Origin: Leptospira andrefontaineae
Lineage (GTDB): Bacteria > Spirochaetota > Leptospiria > Leptospirales > Leptospiraceae
Reading direction: 5' to 3'
DNA length: 64,000 nt
Assembly: GCF_004770105.1 (NCBI RefSeq)
Contig: NZ_RQEY01000019.1
Coordinates: forward strand, 124,001-188,000
Under the pieces are notes generated by a model. It saw only the letters and a program-made list of their open reading frames with translations, did no database searches and had not been told where the DNA came from. This document shows, one piece after another, positions 52,820 through 62,196 of this stretch. The position numbers and the translations under genes are program-made. How positions within the stretch are numbered: position 1 is the stretch's first letter; each line of letters opens with the position of its first letter.

Positions 52820-54493
52820 TTAAGGTTTGATCTTCTTGATCAATTTCAGATCCGCTTTGCTGAACACTGCGATTTCAGTTTTTCCGGAACCTTCTTCCTT
52901 ACCGGTAACGTAAATTTTTTCGCCGAAGAAAGTTACGTTTGAATTCGGGCTTATCTCTTCTTCAGTTCCAGCAATTTTCTTTAAACCTTTGTCGTAACGG
53001 CTTAAATAATATTTTCCGTTTCTTTCTTCAAAGGCATAGATCTCTTCTCCTTTGATGATCATTGGAGTTCGCCAGAATACCGAATCAGCTGACCAAACCG
53101 CAGGTTTTAATGTTTCCTGATCGATCAGTATAAGTTTGTGAGCAGCAGAGTGATCGGATTCGTAACCAACGACCAGTGCTTTTCCATCCACTACTTCGAA
53201 TGTGCGTCCGCAGATCTTATTAAATTCACCTTTGAAGATCGTATCATCTTGGGCTGGATCTAATGCATGAAGTTCGTTACTATAATGTCCGTCTGAAGTG
53301 TATTTTAAAGTTTTGAGGAATAGAATTTTTCCACCGACAACGTTCTTGTCGAATTCTTCTTTTTTCTTCTGTTCTTCTTTAACTGTTTCTAACTCTTTCT
53401 TAGTTTCCTTCAGCTCTTGTTTGATCTCTTCCTTGGACTTATTATCGTCGGACTTAGCTTCGGATTTTTTAGAATCTCCGGAAGAAGAACTTTTGGAATC
53501 GGAAGAGGATGAGGAAGATTTAGAATCCGATTTACGAGATTCTTCTTTTTTTGCGATCTCTTTCTCTTTATCTTTTAATTGTTGCTCTTCCTTTTTGGCC
53601 TTTTGTTGTTCTTGTTGGGCCTGTTTACGTTCTTCTTGTTTTTGAGTGATCTTTTGTTTGTTCTTAACAGGATCTTTGTTCAGTTCCTGGATCTCTCTTT
53701 CTGCATTCCTTTCTTTGCTGGAAGCATCTTCTTGTTTTTTTCTATTCTCTTCCTGTTTGTCTTTGAGTTTACGTTTTTCTTCTTCCGCCTTCTCATTTTG
53801 AAGGTCGTTCATTTTTTTCTTATCGTCTTGGCCTTCTTTCTTTTTATCCAAGTCTCTATTGACTTCTTTCTCAAGCTCGTCGGTATCCAGATCCTTTCCA
53901 TCATCGGAAAGAATATTGGTTACGATAGGAATAATGATCTGAGTTTTTCCTGGCCATTCCGTATAACGTCTACCGATACCGATCTTATCGTTTTGCGAGT
54001 TCTTCACAACTTCGGTATTATATTTACGTTTAACATAATCTGCGCCCTTACGATGGATCGCATTATAATAAAGTATATAAGTTGCTAATGTATCCGAGTT
54101 CGCTTCTGAATATCCGAAGTTTGCCTTCACATATCCAGAAAGGATCCTTTGAATGGAGTTAATATGTCCGTAATCCGCATCTTTACCGATGCTGATCAGA
54201 TCTGCTCCAAATTTTTTTTCTTTCTCATCAGGAAGAATGCGGATCGCAGTGATCCCATCGGCAGAAGCTGCTGATTTAGGATCCTTCTTTAATGCATCGG
54301 ATAATCCAGCTCCTGTTCTTGCATTACTTCCTTTTGTCTCTTCGTCAGCTCTTGCAGCGGATCTATTGACGAAGTTCACTTTTCCGGAAGAACGAACTTC
54401 CTTTTCTCCAAGTTTAGGCCCCTCTTGGGCGAAGATCGGAAAGCTAAAACTTCCTAGGAAGATTAGAAATACGGCCAGTCGAATCCGTGACAT
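52820..54493 (-). CDS. P83/100-family exported coiled-coil protein
   Basis: A 557-residue precursor with a signal peptide (to about residue 22, IFAQ). A folded N-terminal domain (~70-205) contains SIQRILSGYVKANFGYSEANSDTLATYILYYNAIHRKG. A highly charged Lys/Glu/Gln coiled-coil region (~215-385) and a C-terminal beta-rich domain (~395-557, repeated ILIDQETLKPAVWSADSVFWRTPMIIKGEEIYAF blades) follow. The family is known from Borrelia P83/100 antigen, a periplasm-associated protein. The middle is low complexity and likely extended. It has its own terminator. Confidence 0.85.
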   Translation of the reverse strand: MSRIRLAVFLIFLGSFSFPIFAQEGPKLGEKEVRSSGKVNFVNRSAARADEETKGSNARTGAGLSDALKKDPKSAASADGITAIRILPDEKEKKFGADLISIGKDADYGHINSIQRILSGYVKANFGYSEANSDTLATYILYYNAIHRKGADYVKRKYNTEVVKNSQNDKIGIGRRYTEWPGKTQIIIPIVTNILSDDGKDLDTDELEKEVNRDLDKKKEGQDDKKKMNDLQNEKAEEEKRKLKDKQEENRKKQEDASSKERNAEREIQELNKDPVKNKQKITQKQEERKQAQQEQQKAKKEEQQLKDKEKEIAKKEESRKSDSKSSSSSSDSKSSSSGDSKKSEAKSDDNKSKEEIKQELKETKKELETVKEEQKKKEEFDKNVVGGKILFLKTLKYTSDGHYSNELHALDPAQDDTIFKGEFNKICGRTFEVVDGKALVVGYESDHSAAHKLILIDQETLKPAVWSADSVFWRTPMIIKGEEIYAFEERNGKYYLSRYDKGLKKIAGTEEEISPNSNVTFFGEKIYVTGKEEGSGKTEIAVFSKADLKLIKKIKP

Positions 54494-54650
54494 TATGGAA
54501 CTCCTTTGAAAAACGAACCCCCCAAACTTGGGAGAGACGAATGGCTATCTTACGATTCTAGATAGGACTCTGCCAAGGATTTTTCGATTCTTATAGAATG
54601 TAGGAACAGTAAGAAGTTGCCTCCCGAGACCTGATTTTTACCCTAACCTC

Positions 54651-55742
54651 ATGAGCAAATTTGAGCGCCGAATCTACAATTTTTGCGCAGGTCCTGCGAT
54701 GTTACCGAGTCCAGTCATGGAGAAGGCAGCTTCCGAGTTTCTAAACTACCGCGGGTCCGGTATGTCCATTATGGAAGATAGCCATAGGGGAAAACTTTTT
54801 GAAGAAGTCCTGGATACTTCCCTTTCCTTGCTCAGAGAATTATTATCTGTTCCGGAAAATTACGAAATTATGTTTCTTTCCGGAGGAGCTAGCCTTCACT
54901 TCTCCGCCCTACCCTTAAATCTTCTGAAAGAGGGAGAATCCGCTGATTTTGCTGTCACAGGTATTTGGGCTAAGAAGGCTATGGAAGAAGCACTTAGATT
55001 CAACCCTGTCAAAAAGATCTACGACGGAGAAGATCATAAATACACCGAATCACCTGAACTGAACGACTCCATGGTAAATTCTGGAGCTGCTTATGTTTAT
55101 ATAACTTCTAATAATACTTTATTAGGAACTCGTTATACAACTATTCCGAATATCACTAAGGCTCCCCTTATTGCGGACATGACTTCTGAAATTCTTTCTA
55201 GAAAGATAGATGTGAGCAAGTTCGGAGCGATATTTGCGGGAGCACAGAAAAATATAGGACCATCTGGCTTAAGCGTTCTTATCATTCGCAAAGATCTACT
55301 TGGACGTTCCGGTAGAACTGTTCCTATATTGATGGACTATGCACTCACTGCAAAAAACAAATCCATGTATAATACTCCTCCTACATATTCTATTTATATG
55401 GCCAAACTTGTATTCGAATGGTTAAAGGACCTAGGCGGAGTGGAGAAGATCGAAAAGATCAATGAGGAGAAGGCCAAAATCTTATACGATTATTTGGAAA
55501 CCACTTCCTTCTATAATGCTCCAGTAAAACCGAATTCAAGATCCGTAATGAATGTTGTCTTTACCATTCATGACAAAAATTTAGAATCTAAGTTTTTAGC
55601 GGGAGCAGAAGAAAGAGGACTGCATGGTTTGGAAGGCCACAGACTAGTCGGTGGATTAAGAGCTTCTATCTATAATTCCATGCCGAAAGAAGGTGTAATT
55701 TCCTTAGTGGAATACATGAAGGAATTCGAGAAGAAGGCCTAA
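54651..55742 (+). CDS. serC: Phosphoserine aminotransferase
   Basis: A 363-residue PLP enzyme that makes 3-phosphoserine from 3-phosphohydroxypyruvate (serine pathway) and can serve pyridoxal synthesis. It starts [18 protein letters not shown]. The PLP lysine is Lys200 in [11 protein letters not shown], and the C-terminal RASIYNSMP is present. Full length. The next gene begins 18 bp later on the same strand. Confidence 0.94.
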   Translation: MSKFERRIYNFCAGPAMLPSPVMEKAASEFLNYRGSGMSIMEDSHRGKLFEEVLDTSLSLLRELLSVPENYEIMFLSGGASLHFSALPLNLLKEGESADFAVTGIWAKKAMEEALRFNPVKKIYDGEDHKYTESPELNDSMVNSGAAYVYITSNNTLLGTRYTTIPNITKAPLIADMTSEILSRKIDVSKFGAIFAGAQKNIGPSGLSVLIIRKDLLGRSGRTVPILMDYALTAKNKSMYNTPPTYSIYMAKLVFEWLKDLGGVEKIEKINEEKAKILYDYLETTSFYNAPVKPNSRSVMNVVFTIHDKNLESKFLAGAEERGLHGLEGHRLVGGLRASIYNSMPKEGVISLVEYMKEFEKKA

Positions 55743-55760
55743 ACCTTCTGGAAGAATAGA

Positions 55761-56336
55761 ATGAAATACATTCTTCTGATCTTAACTCTTTTATGCGCGG
55801 GTATCGTCCAGATATCCGCTTCTCCATTATTCTTTCCTACAAAATTGAAGATAGGCCATTGTTTATCCCAAGGTGGAAGTTCTAAGGAATTAAAGGAATT
55901 TTATACTTCTAAACTTTCTCCGGAAGAAAGAACTAAGATCGCAGAAAATTTAGCCTTACAAGAAGCAAAATCCGCATACCAAAGTTTGGAATGTATTCGT
56001 ATGTCGGGGCTAACTAAAGAAGAACAAGTTACCCTACTCGCGGACCATTCTCATCATAGGGAAACCAAAGAGCTTATGTTTTCTTATTATGAAAACTTTT
56101 TGCTTTCAGACGAAAAGACAATCCGCCTTTCCGCTTTCGAAGAGAAAAACCTTCGTAGTTTTATAGAGGCTAAAAAAGAACTTTTAGCAAGATTGCACCA
56201 GGCCGAGTACCAATCCTTATCAGAGAAACTTCTTCCCTTATCTACTTTCCAAAATACGTATATGGCCCTCTTCTTCCAACATTGGGAATTCTACCAGACC
56301 GCTCCCGATTTCCTGAAAGAAGGACTCTTCGATTAA
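55761..56336 (+). CDS. Exported helical protein, unknown function
   Basis: A 191-residue precursor with signal peptide MKYILLILTLLCAGIVQISA. The mature part is mostly helical (KELKEFYTSKLSPEERTKIAENLALQEAKSAYQSLE and later EEKNLRSFIEAKKELLARLHQAEYQSLSEKL). It has two or three cysteines and no recognised domain. It follows serC closely and precedes rpiB by 79 bp. A real gene by length, signal peptide and clean helices. Confidence 0.7.
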   Translation: MKYILLILTLLCAGIVQISASPLFFPTKLKIGHCLSQGGSSKELKEFYTSKLSPEERTKIAENLALQEAKSAYQSLECIRMSGLTKEEQVTLLADHSHHRETKELMFSYYENFLLSDEKTIRLSAFEEKNLRSFIEAKKELLARLHQAEYQSLSEKLLPLSTFQNTYMALFFQHWEFYQTAPDFLKEGLFD

Positions 56337-56415
56337 GAAACTTTTCCTTATTTTCCAATCCTTGCTGTAAATTGCTTGAATCAGAGAATTCACGTAGGTA
56401 CGGTACCTTTAGAAC

Positions 56416-56850
56416 ATGAAAAAAATTGGCATCGCTTCCGATCACGGTGGATTCGAACTTAAAGAATACCTTCGCAAAGAATTAGCGGACTCAATTGAGA
56501 TCCTTGACTTCGGCACAAAAGATGAATCCTCTGTGGATTACCCTTTGATTATCGCCGAGGCTTGTAAAAAAGTTCTCTCTAAAGAAGTGGATGGATTAAT
56601 CGCACTTTGTGGAACAGGTATCGGAGCTTCCATCGCTGCAAATCGTCATAAAGGGATCAGAGCTGCTCTTTGCCATGACGAGTTCACTGCGGAAATGTCT
56701 CGTCGTCATAACAACGCAAACGTATTGGTATTAGGCGGTAGAGTTTTAGGTAAAGACCTAGCGGCCCGAATCGCCCAAAAATGGCTCAATACTTCTTTCG
56801 AGGCAGGACGTCATGAAAGAAGAGTGGGTCAGTTAGACACCATCGTTTAA
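56416..56850 (+). CDS. rpiB: Ribose 5-phosphate isomerase B
   Basis: A 144-residue RpiB/LacAB-type isomerase that interconverts ribose 5-phosphate and ribulose 5-phosphate. It starts KKIGIASDHGGFELKEYL. The catalytic cysteine is in IALCGTGIGASIAANRHKGIRAALCHD, and HNNANVLVLGGRVLG completes the fold. Full length and intact. The pentose-phosphate context is generic; its neighbours are unrelated exported proteins. Confidence 0.95.
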   Translation: MKKIGIASDHGGFELKEYLRKELADSIEILDFGTKDESSVDYPLIIAEACKKVLSKEVDGLIALCGTGIGASIAANRHKGIRAALCHDEFTAEMSRRHNNANVLVLGGRVLGKDLAARIAQKWLNTSFEAGRHERRVGQLDTIV

Positions 56851-56872
56851 TAAACGGAATACCTTTTTAAGA

Positions 56873-58756
56873 ATGCAAAACAAGATCCTTTATCCGGTCT
56901 ATCTCTTAGGTTTGGTCGGTCTTGTTTCCTTTTTCTCCGGCTCTATCTCTGCCGAATCCAATTCATTCTCTTTAAGCGCATTCGTTCTTAAATATGTTCG
57001 TTTAGGAAGTACCGAAAACGGAACTTCTAAATTAGAATTAAGTCCCCGAGATCGTAAAGAAGGTTCCGATCTATTTTTAGATTTTGAGGAGAAGGAAGCT
57101 TCTGATCTGAATGATAAAGCAGGTGGCTACAGAATATTATCTTCTTCTTATCTTCCTGATCAGGCAAAAGCGCATTCCGGAAAAAGATCCGCAGGTTTTG
57201 TGGGCAAAAGATCCGGGATCAAAGTTTCAGGAAAAACGAAAGGAATACTTACAAGCTCCGATATCAAAGAAGAATTTTATATCTCCTTCTTCTTATTACC
57301 TGGAAACTTAGATAAGGAAGCGGTCCTACTTTCCAAGGACTTATATACCAGAGGGAAAAAATTCGGCTGGGATCTTAGGATAAAAGATGAGATTCCAATA
57401 TTAGAATTTCGTAATTTTTTCCAAAAAACTGACAAAACACATCTGTCTCTAAAACTTGCAGGAAATTCCAGGCTTTCCAGATCGGACTGGAATCATTTTA
57501 TCATCCATTTAAAACCTGCTCAAAGAGAGATCGTATTATATATCAATGGAAAAGAAACAGATCGAGCGTCTGTATCTTCCAAAGAACCGATCATTCGAAT
57601 CGGTTTTCATCCGGAAGACAGCACTCCATTTAAGATTGGAGAAAGTTTTTACGGTTGGTTAGATGACTTTTTGGTCTCCAAAGGAAGCCCCGATCCGGAG
57701 GTCTTATCTACTCAGTATGATGGACAAAAATACGATCCGTCATCTTTTACTGCAGATGCAAAATTCGGAACTGCGGTCTCTCCCGTTTATAAAACCAAAT
57801 TTTCCAATTCTATACCGGAAGCAGTACTACTAAAAGCGAATGTACCAAAATCTTCCGTGCTTGAACTTTATTTTAGATCCTCTCCTAAAATTTTTTCCAA
57901 AATAGAAGAATATCCAGCCTGGAGATCCATCGATCTCAGAAAGATAGAAGAAGAATTTAAAGAAGATGATCCATACAGAGAAACTGAAGAAGAAAGTTCT
58001 CCTAAGGGAAAATCCTCCAGTTATCGTATTCCATTGGATAAAGTCTGGGGAAACAAACTTTCCTATTTCAAATATTACCAAGTAAAGGTAAAATTTAAAA
58101 CAGATTCAGGTTCTAAGTCCAGTCCAGAACTTGAAGCATTAACATTTTCTTATAGAGAAACAGTTCCTCCTGTTAGACCTGCCGGTTTAAAAATAGTAAA
58201 CTTCGACGATCACGATCCTGAAGCTCAAGGCCCTCGAGTTTGTTTGAGCTGGACCCAAAACCCGGAAAGGAATGTGCAGCAGAAAGGCGGCTATGTTATC
58301 CACTACGGAGTCGGCCCGAATCGTATGGTCGGGATCCTAAAAGGCACTAGCAAGGAACTGGCAAAAGGTAAGATGCCAGTTCTAACTACCAAAGGAAAAA
58401 CCAAACACCCGATGAGCGAGTATTTGGAACCGATCTTGGGAGATGACTCTAGTTGTCCTAAACGTAATGATATGAGTGGTCCTAAACTTTGTCAGTGTAT
58501 AGACAATAGGCTCATTTCTTTGAACGCAGAAAAACCGGAAGAAAATGACGATGATGAGGACGAGAGTCCTAAATCAAAAAAGAAAAAGAAGAAACCTCGT
58601 AAGGACCCTTACGATAAAAAACTTTTATTCTTCCAAAAGGGACTAACGTATTATTTCAAAGTTGCTGCTTATAATTCAGTGTATGATCCTGAAAATGGGC
58701 CGGATCAACTCAGCCCTTTAAGCGACCCCGTCGAGGTCTATTTCCTGAGCGAGTAA
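56873..58756 (+). CDS. Exported LamG/concanavalin-like protein
   Basis: A 627-residue precursor with a signal peptide (to ~29). Residues ~60-290 form a LamG/ConA-type jellyroll (SDLFLDFEEKEASDLNDKAGGYRILSSS, SRSDWNHFIIHLKPAQREIVLYINGKE, ESFYGWLDDFLVSKG), a fold that binds carbohydrate or protein. The following ~150 residues and a fibronectin-like part (PPVRPAGLKIVNFDDHDPE, RVCLSWTQNPERN) precede a charged stretch of Lys and Glu and a C-terminal beta segment. The signal peptide has no lipobox cysteine. The last 39 bp overlap the convergent PIN-like gene. Confidence 0.8.
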   Translation: MQNKILYPVYLLGLVGLVSFFSGSISAESNSFSLSAFVLKYVRLGSTENGTSKLELSPRDRKEGSDLFLDFEEKEASDLNDKAGGYRILSSSYLPDQAKAHSGKRSAGFVGKRSGIKVSGKTKGILTSSDIKEEFYISFFLLPGNLDKEAVLLSKDLYTRGKKFGWDLRIKDEIPILEFRNFFQKTDKTHLSLKLAGNSRLSRSDWNHFIIHLKPAQREIVLYINGKETDRASVSSKEPIIRIGFHPEDSTPFKIGESFYGWLDDFLVSKGSPDPEVLSTQYDGQKYDPSSFTADAKFGTAVSPVYKTKFSNSIPEAVLLKANVPKSSVLELYFRSSPKIFSKIEEYPAWRSIDLRKIEEEFKEDDPYRETEEESSPKGKSSSYRIPLDKVWGNKLSYFKYYQVKVKFKTDSGSKSSPELEALTFSYRETVPPVRPAGLKIVNFDDHDPEAQGPRVCLSWTQNPERNVQQKGGYVIHYGVGPNRMVGILKGTSKELAKGKMPVLTTKGKTKHPMSEYLEPILGDDSSCPKRNDMSGPKLCQCIDNRLISLNAEKPEENDDDEDESPKSKKKKKKPRKDPYDKKLLFFQKGLTYYFKVAAYNSVYDPENGPDQLSPLSDPVEVYFLSE

Positions 58757-59134
58757 GATCTTCACTAGATTTTGCTCTTTCCATTTAGGATTTGTGCATA
58801 AAATCCCATCTAAATCAGCCAAAGAAGCTGTAGCAATCTCCAACCATTCTTTCCATTCCAAGTTCTTAGAGGAAGAAAGTCTTATTGCAAGTGAGATCTC
58901 TTCCTTTCTTACAGGAAGAAAATCCAAGAATAGATTTTTAGATTGGGCCCAGATGATCTCTCTAGTTAAAGGATCAGATTCTCTTTCAAGAACGGCATCC
59001 AAACTCGGAAGAGCCAAAACGAAAATATGATTTTTTTTGGTAAGTGATTCGATCGCGTTGGATACAGAACGACGAGAAGAGGAATTCCCAAACACTAATT
59101 CCCTAAAACAATCGGAAGAAACTAATAATTTCAA
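58718..59134 (-). CDS. PIN-domain-like protein (VapC-type toxin candidate)
   Basis: A 138-residue protein starting MKLLVSSDCFRELVFG, with the first acidic residue (Asp8) where PIN nucleases carry theirs. Further matches are EREIIWAQSK-like helices, and near the C-terminus WLEIATASLADLDGILCTNPKWKE, which mirrors the VapC segment ending in TrN-kdF. The usual Asp before the ALI helix is not evident, so catalysis may be impaired. It overlaps the 67-residue upstream protein by 4 bp (ATGA), as in vapBC pairs. Confidence 0.6.
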   Translation of the reverse strand: MKLLVSSDCFRELVFGNSSSRRSVSNAIESLTKKNHIFVLALPSLDAVLERESDPLTREIIWAQSKNLFLDFLPVRKEEISLAIRLSSSKNLEWKEWLEIATASLADLDGILCTNPKWKEQNLVKILLAQEIDLDGVA

Positions 59135-59334
59135 ACTTTCGCTTCCGGATAAATTTTGGATAATTCTCTTAAAGCTTCTAATCTTTGGTAAGAATCCGAT
59201 TTAAAAACTTCGTTCCTAAAACAGGAGCGAAGCAACTCGGAAGCGGATAGATCTCTTTTTTCCGCTTCAGTCCTTAATAATTCGAATTCTTCCTCTGTGA
59301 GGAGCATCTGAAATCTTCTTTCGACACGGGCCAT
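59131..59334 (-). CDS. Ribbon-helix-helix-like protein (antitoxin candidate)
   Basis: A 67-residue basic protein: RVERRFQMLLTEEEFELLRTEAEKRDLSASELLRSCF, a strand followed by two helices typical of RHH/CopG DNA binders, then a short helical tail that could wrap a partner. It begins at TAATG shared with the end of the TPR gene and runs into the PIN-like gene by ATGA. Small RHH plus PIN is the usual vapBC layout. The autoregulating role is inference. Confidence 0.6.
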   Translation of the reverse strand: MARVERRFQMLLTEEEFELLRTEAEKRDLSASELLRSCFRNEVFKSDSYQRLEALRELSKIYPEAKV

Positions 59335-59927
59335 TACTCCTCTTCTTTCAGTTCCTTTTCGTTTTTCAAGTAGGTTCCGTAATAAATTTGAGAATCTAGT
59401 ATCTGTCCCAGGTTTTCGTAAATTGCCGCGATATTATAGTTTGCCTGATTCAGCCGAAAATCATGCTTAAAAGACTTCTTAAATAACTGTATTGCCCGAT
59501 CTTCTCGGCCTGCATACCATTCTGACATTGCCCATAAAAAAGTCCACTTTCCCAAATCCGGATCTCTTGGGCTTACCTTTACTAAATATCCAACATTCTC
59601 TTCGAAAAGACCTGCCGCTCGGAGGTAATTGTCCCGGATCCTTCGGACCTTCTCCATTCTAGAAAATACATCTTCGGAATGACCCGGCAATTCCAAGTCG
59701 GATCTCCAAAAAAGTGCCCGAGCTAGATAGAGTTTATAGATCAACTCGTTGGGATTCTTTTTGACGTATTCTTCCAAGAAGGGAAGACTCTCCGCTTCTT
59801 TTCCACTTTGATGAAGAAGTAGAACTTTTTGTTTAGCTGCCTTATTCCATTCTCTTCTATTTTCTTCTTGAGGATAAGAAGAAGATAAACTTGCACAAAT
59901 CAAAAGGATATAACAGAGAACACGCAT
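59334..59927 (-). CDS. Exported TPR-like protein
   Basis: A 197-residue precursor with a signal peptide (MRVLCYILLICASLSSSYP). The mature part has at least three TPR-like helix pairs (SLPFLEEYVKKNPNELIYKLYLARALFW; AGREDRAIQLFKKSFKHDFRLNQANYNIAAIYENLGQILDSQIYYGTYL). Acidic C-terminal end. Its stop shares a base with the start of the RHH gene. It follows the large membrane protein at 59959 by 31 bp, so the five genes 63194-58718 look like one transcription unit. Confidence 0.72.
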   Translation of the reverse strand: MRVLCYILLICASLSSSYPQEENRREWNKAAKQKVLLLHQSGKEAESLPFLEEYVKKNPNELIYKLYLARALFWRSDLELPGHSEDVFSRMEKVRRIRDNYLRAAGLFEENVGYLVKVSPRDPDLGKWTFLWAMSEWYAGREDRAIQLFKKSFKHDFRLNQANYNIAAIYENLGQILDSQIYYGTYLKNEKELKEEE

Positions 59928-59958
59928 TTCAGATTAGATCTTAACCGATAGTAGAATA

Positions 59959-62196
59959 TTAAATATAAGTGTATAAGTTTTTTCCGTTTTCCGGATAAGG
60001 TAGTGGAGTGATCTTATACTCTTTACCTATCGAATCCAAGATCATTTTTAGTTCGGATTCCCTTTCTTCTCTGGATAAAACAAAAATTTCGGAAGGTGAA
60101 ACTCCAAATCCATAATCTTCCGATCCGAGCCTAGGTTGGATCTCCTCCAAAACATCCTTTCTCCATTTGTCTATAGAAGGATAATCCAAGTCACCCGTAC
60201 ATTTGATCTTGTATAAATTACATCTGCTTCTTTCACCGTGGGTCGCCCAACGAAGAAGTAAGAATTGAATCTGGACTAAATCCCTCTTATCCTGGATGGC
60301 ATGAGAAGCCTGCTCAATTTCCAATTGTAAAAATGCATCTTCTACAGGTTCTATAGAATTTTCTACATTCTCTCTGATCTGCTCCGCCAAATCATTATTC
60401 GGTGGATCTGGGAACATCAAAAAGAACCTAAAATCCAGACCGGATCTAAAAAGTGAAAAGGAAACAATCCTCATCACTCCATCCAAATCAGCAGAGTCGA
60501 ATTTTTTACGGAAGAAATGATCATTACGTCTTTCTTCAGTGACGTCTATAATAGAAACATCTCCCGCTTCTTTTCCTAAAAATTGATCCCCATATAAAAA
60601 GATCATATTCTGACGGCTATAAGGTTGTAAACCGTAGGAGACTACAGGAAGATATGCGCCTCTTCTTCTATCATAAAAATGAATACTAAAAGATTTCAAA
60701 TGAAGAGAAGAAAAAATAGTAAGATAATATTTTAATAATGAAGAAATAGGAGTATCCAGACCTTGGTGGATCTCATCTAGAACCTCTAGGATTTTTCTTT
60801 TTTCGCGGATGGGTTGTTTGTCCAACCATGCTCTGAAATTTTCTGAAAGAGGAAGTTCTTCATTCGGATCTGTTTTACGAATTCCCCACCAGGCCCTTGC
60901 CCATAAGAAGAATCTAGACTTATGTTGAGGAGCAAGACCTCTCGCTGCCTTTAGGCCGATCTCTGCAAGTCCGGTAACTCTCAATGCTTTAGCTAAAAGT
61001 CCCGAATCTTTAGGACGATCTAAAATTTGGATCTGAGGGATTTCAGGAGAAGTAGATTTAACCTTTTCTACAAGCCTTGCCAATTCATCCGTAAAGATAG
61101 AATCTCTTTTTTTCTGTAGGGCTTCCGGCATTTCCACAACGGATACAGCAGAAGGAGCGGATGCGACTTCTCTTTCTATGTGGATCGGCTCCTTCTTCTC
61201 TCTTAAAAACTTAGGAGTTAAAAAAGAATCTCCGGGTAGATCAAAAGGTAGGACATAGAATGTGCCACTTGCATTCGGTTTCGTTTCCAAAACGGGAGGA
61301 ACGGTTACTATTTCGGGAATATCCGGTAACTCCTGCAATTTTGCGGCTTCTACCTGTTTAAAATTACTTTGTTCTATCCTTTGAGAAAGAGTTTGGACAA
61401 GTTTGGACACGTCCGATTTTGCATAAGAAGAAGAGGATTTATTTTTTCGAACAAGAAGAATGCATGCATCCAACAAGAACAATAATCCGAAAAACACAGG
61501 GAATAATATTAAGAAAATATTACGTTCATAAGGAACTAATAGCAAGATCCCTTGGATAAAGCCGATCTTTTCTTCCGGATAGAATGCGTAATAGGCTCTG
61601 TATAATCTATCTCCTAAACGAATTTCTCTGAAGTCGTTTCCACCGTCCTTCATTGATTTTAGGACTTCTTCCGAAACTTTCCGTGGATCTGTCTTGTCTC
61701 CATTTTCTTCCCAATCTTGGAAGACACCTAATCTTGGCTCAGGAACAAAATATTCTACTTTATCATCTAAGGAAATTTTGAATTTCTCCTTATCGAGCAC
61801 AGCAAGCACGGCAACTGACTTTGAGTATAATGGTACGAATAATACAGGTTCATTCTCCAGCGATAGAAAACGACTCGTCTTTCCTTCCCAGGCTTGGGAT
61901 AATAGATACCTTTCTTTATCTCCGGAAAACTCTAGATTCGGGGTATTTTTAAGATTCGGATCCCAAGACAAAAAGTTTCTTACAGGGAGGAATAGATTGT
62001 TGGTGTCCAATTCTTCCGGATCTGATTCACGGATCTTTTTTTCTAACTCTAGGATCTCTTTGTTAAAGGAAGAAAATACGGACTCCAATCTAGACTTATA
62101 AAAAATCCCGGAAGGAAAGTACGGCTCTAAAAGAAGTATTGAGACGGAAAATATAAAAGATAGAGCGAGTATGAGTCTGAATTTAAAGCCGATCAT
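59959..62196 (-). CDS. Two-helix membrane protein with large cytoplasmic region
   Basis: I do not recognise this 745-residue protein. A membrane helix (~7-25) is followed by an extracytoplasmic segment of ~190 residues with an SRFLSLENEPVLFVPLYSKSVAVLAVLD strand pattern that recalls a Cache/PAS-like sensor. A second helix (~222-245) leads to a long Pro/Lys-rich cytoplasmic linker and a C-terminal ~300-residue region containing HLKSFSIHFYDRRRGAYLPVVSYGLQ, resembling a GAF fold. There is no kinase, GGDEF or phosphatase motif. The start overlaps the previous gene as ATGA. Confidence 0.7.
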   Translation of the reverse strand: MIGFKFRLILALSFIFSVSILLLEPYFPSGIFYKSRLESVFSSFNKEILELEKKIRESDPEELDTNNLFLPVRNFLSWDPNLKNTPNLEFSGDKERYLLSQAWEGKTSRFLSLENEPVLFVPLYSKSVAVLAVLDKEKFKISLDDKVEYFVPEPRLGVFQDWEENGDKTDPRKVSEEVLKSMKDGGNDFREIRLGDRLYRAYYAFYPEEKIGFIQGILLLVPYERNIFLILFPVFFGLLFLLDACILLVRKNKSSSSYAKSDVSKLVQTLSQRIEQSNFKQVEAAKLQELPDIPEIVTVPPVLETKPNASGTFYVLPFDLPGDSFLTPKFLREKKEPIHIEREVASAPSAVSVVEMPEALQKKRDSIFTDELARLVEKVKSTSPEIPQIQILDRPKDSGLLAKALRVTGLAEIGLKAARGLAPQHKSRFFLWARAWWGIRKTDPNEELPLSENFRAWLDKQPIREKRKILEVLDEIHQGLDTPISSLLKYYLTIFSSLHLKSFSIHFYDRRRGAYLPVVSYGLQPYSRQNMIFLYGDQFLGKEAGDVSIIDVTEERRNDHFFRKKFDSADLDGVMRIVSFSLFRSGLDFRFFLMFPDPPNNDLAEQIRENVENSIEPVEDAFLQLEIEQASHAIQDKRDLVQIQFLLLRWATHGERSRCNLYKIKCTGDLDYPSIDKWRKDVLEEIQPRLGSEDYGFGVSPSEIFVLSREERESELKMILDSIGKEYKITPLPYPENGKNLYTYI

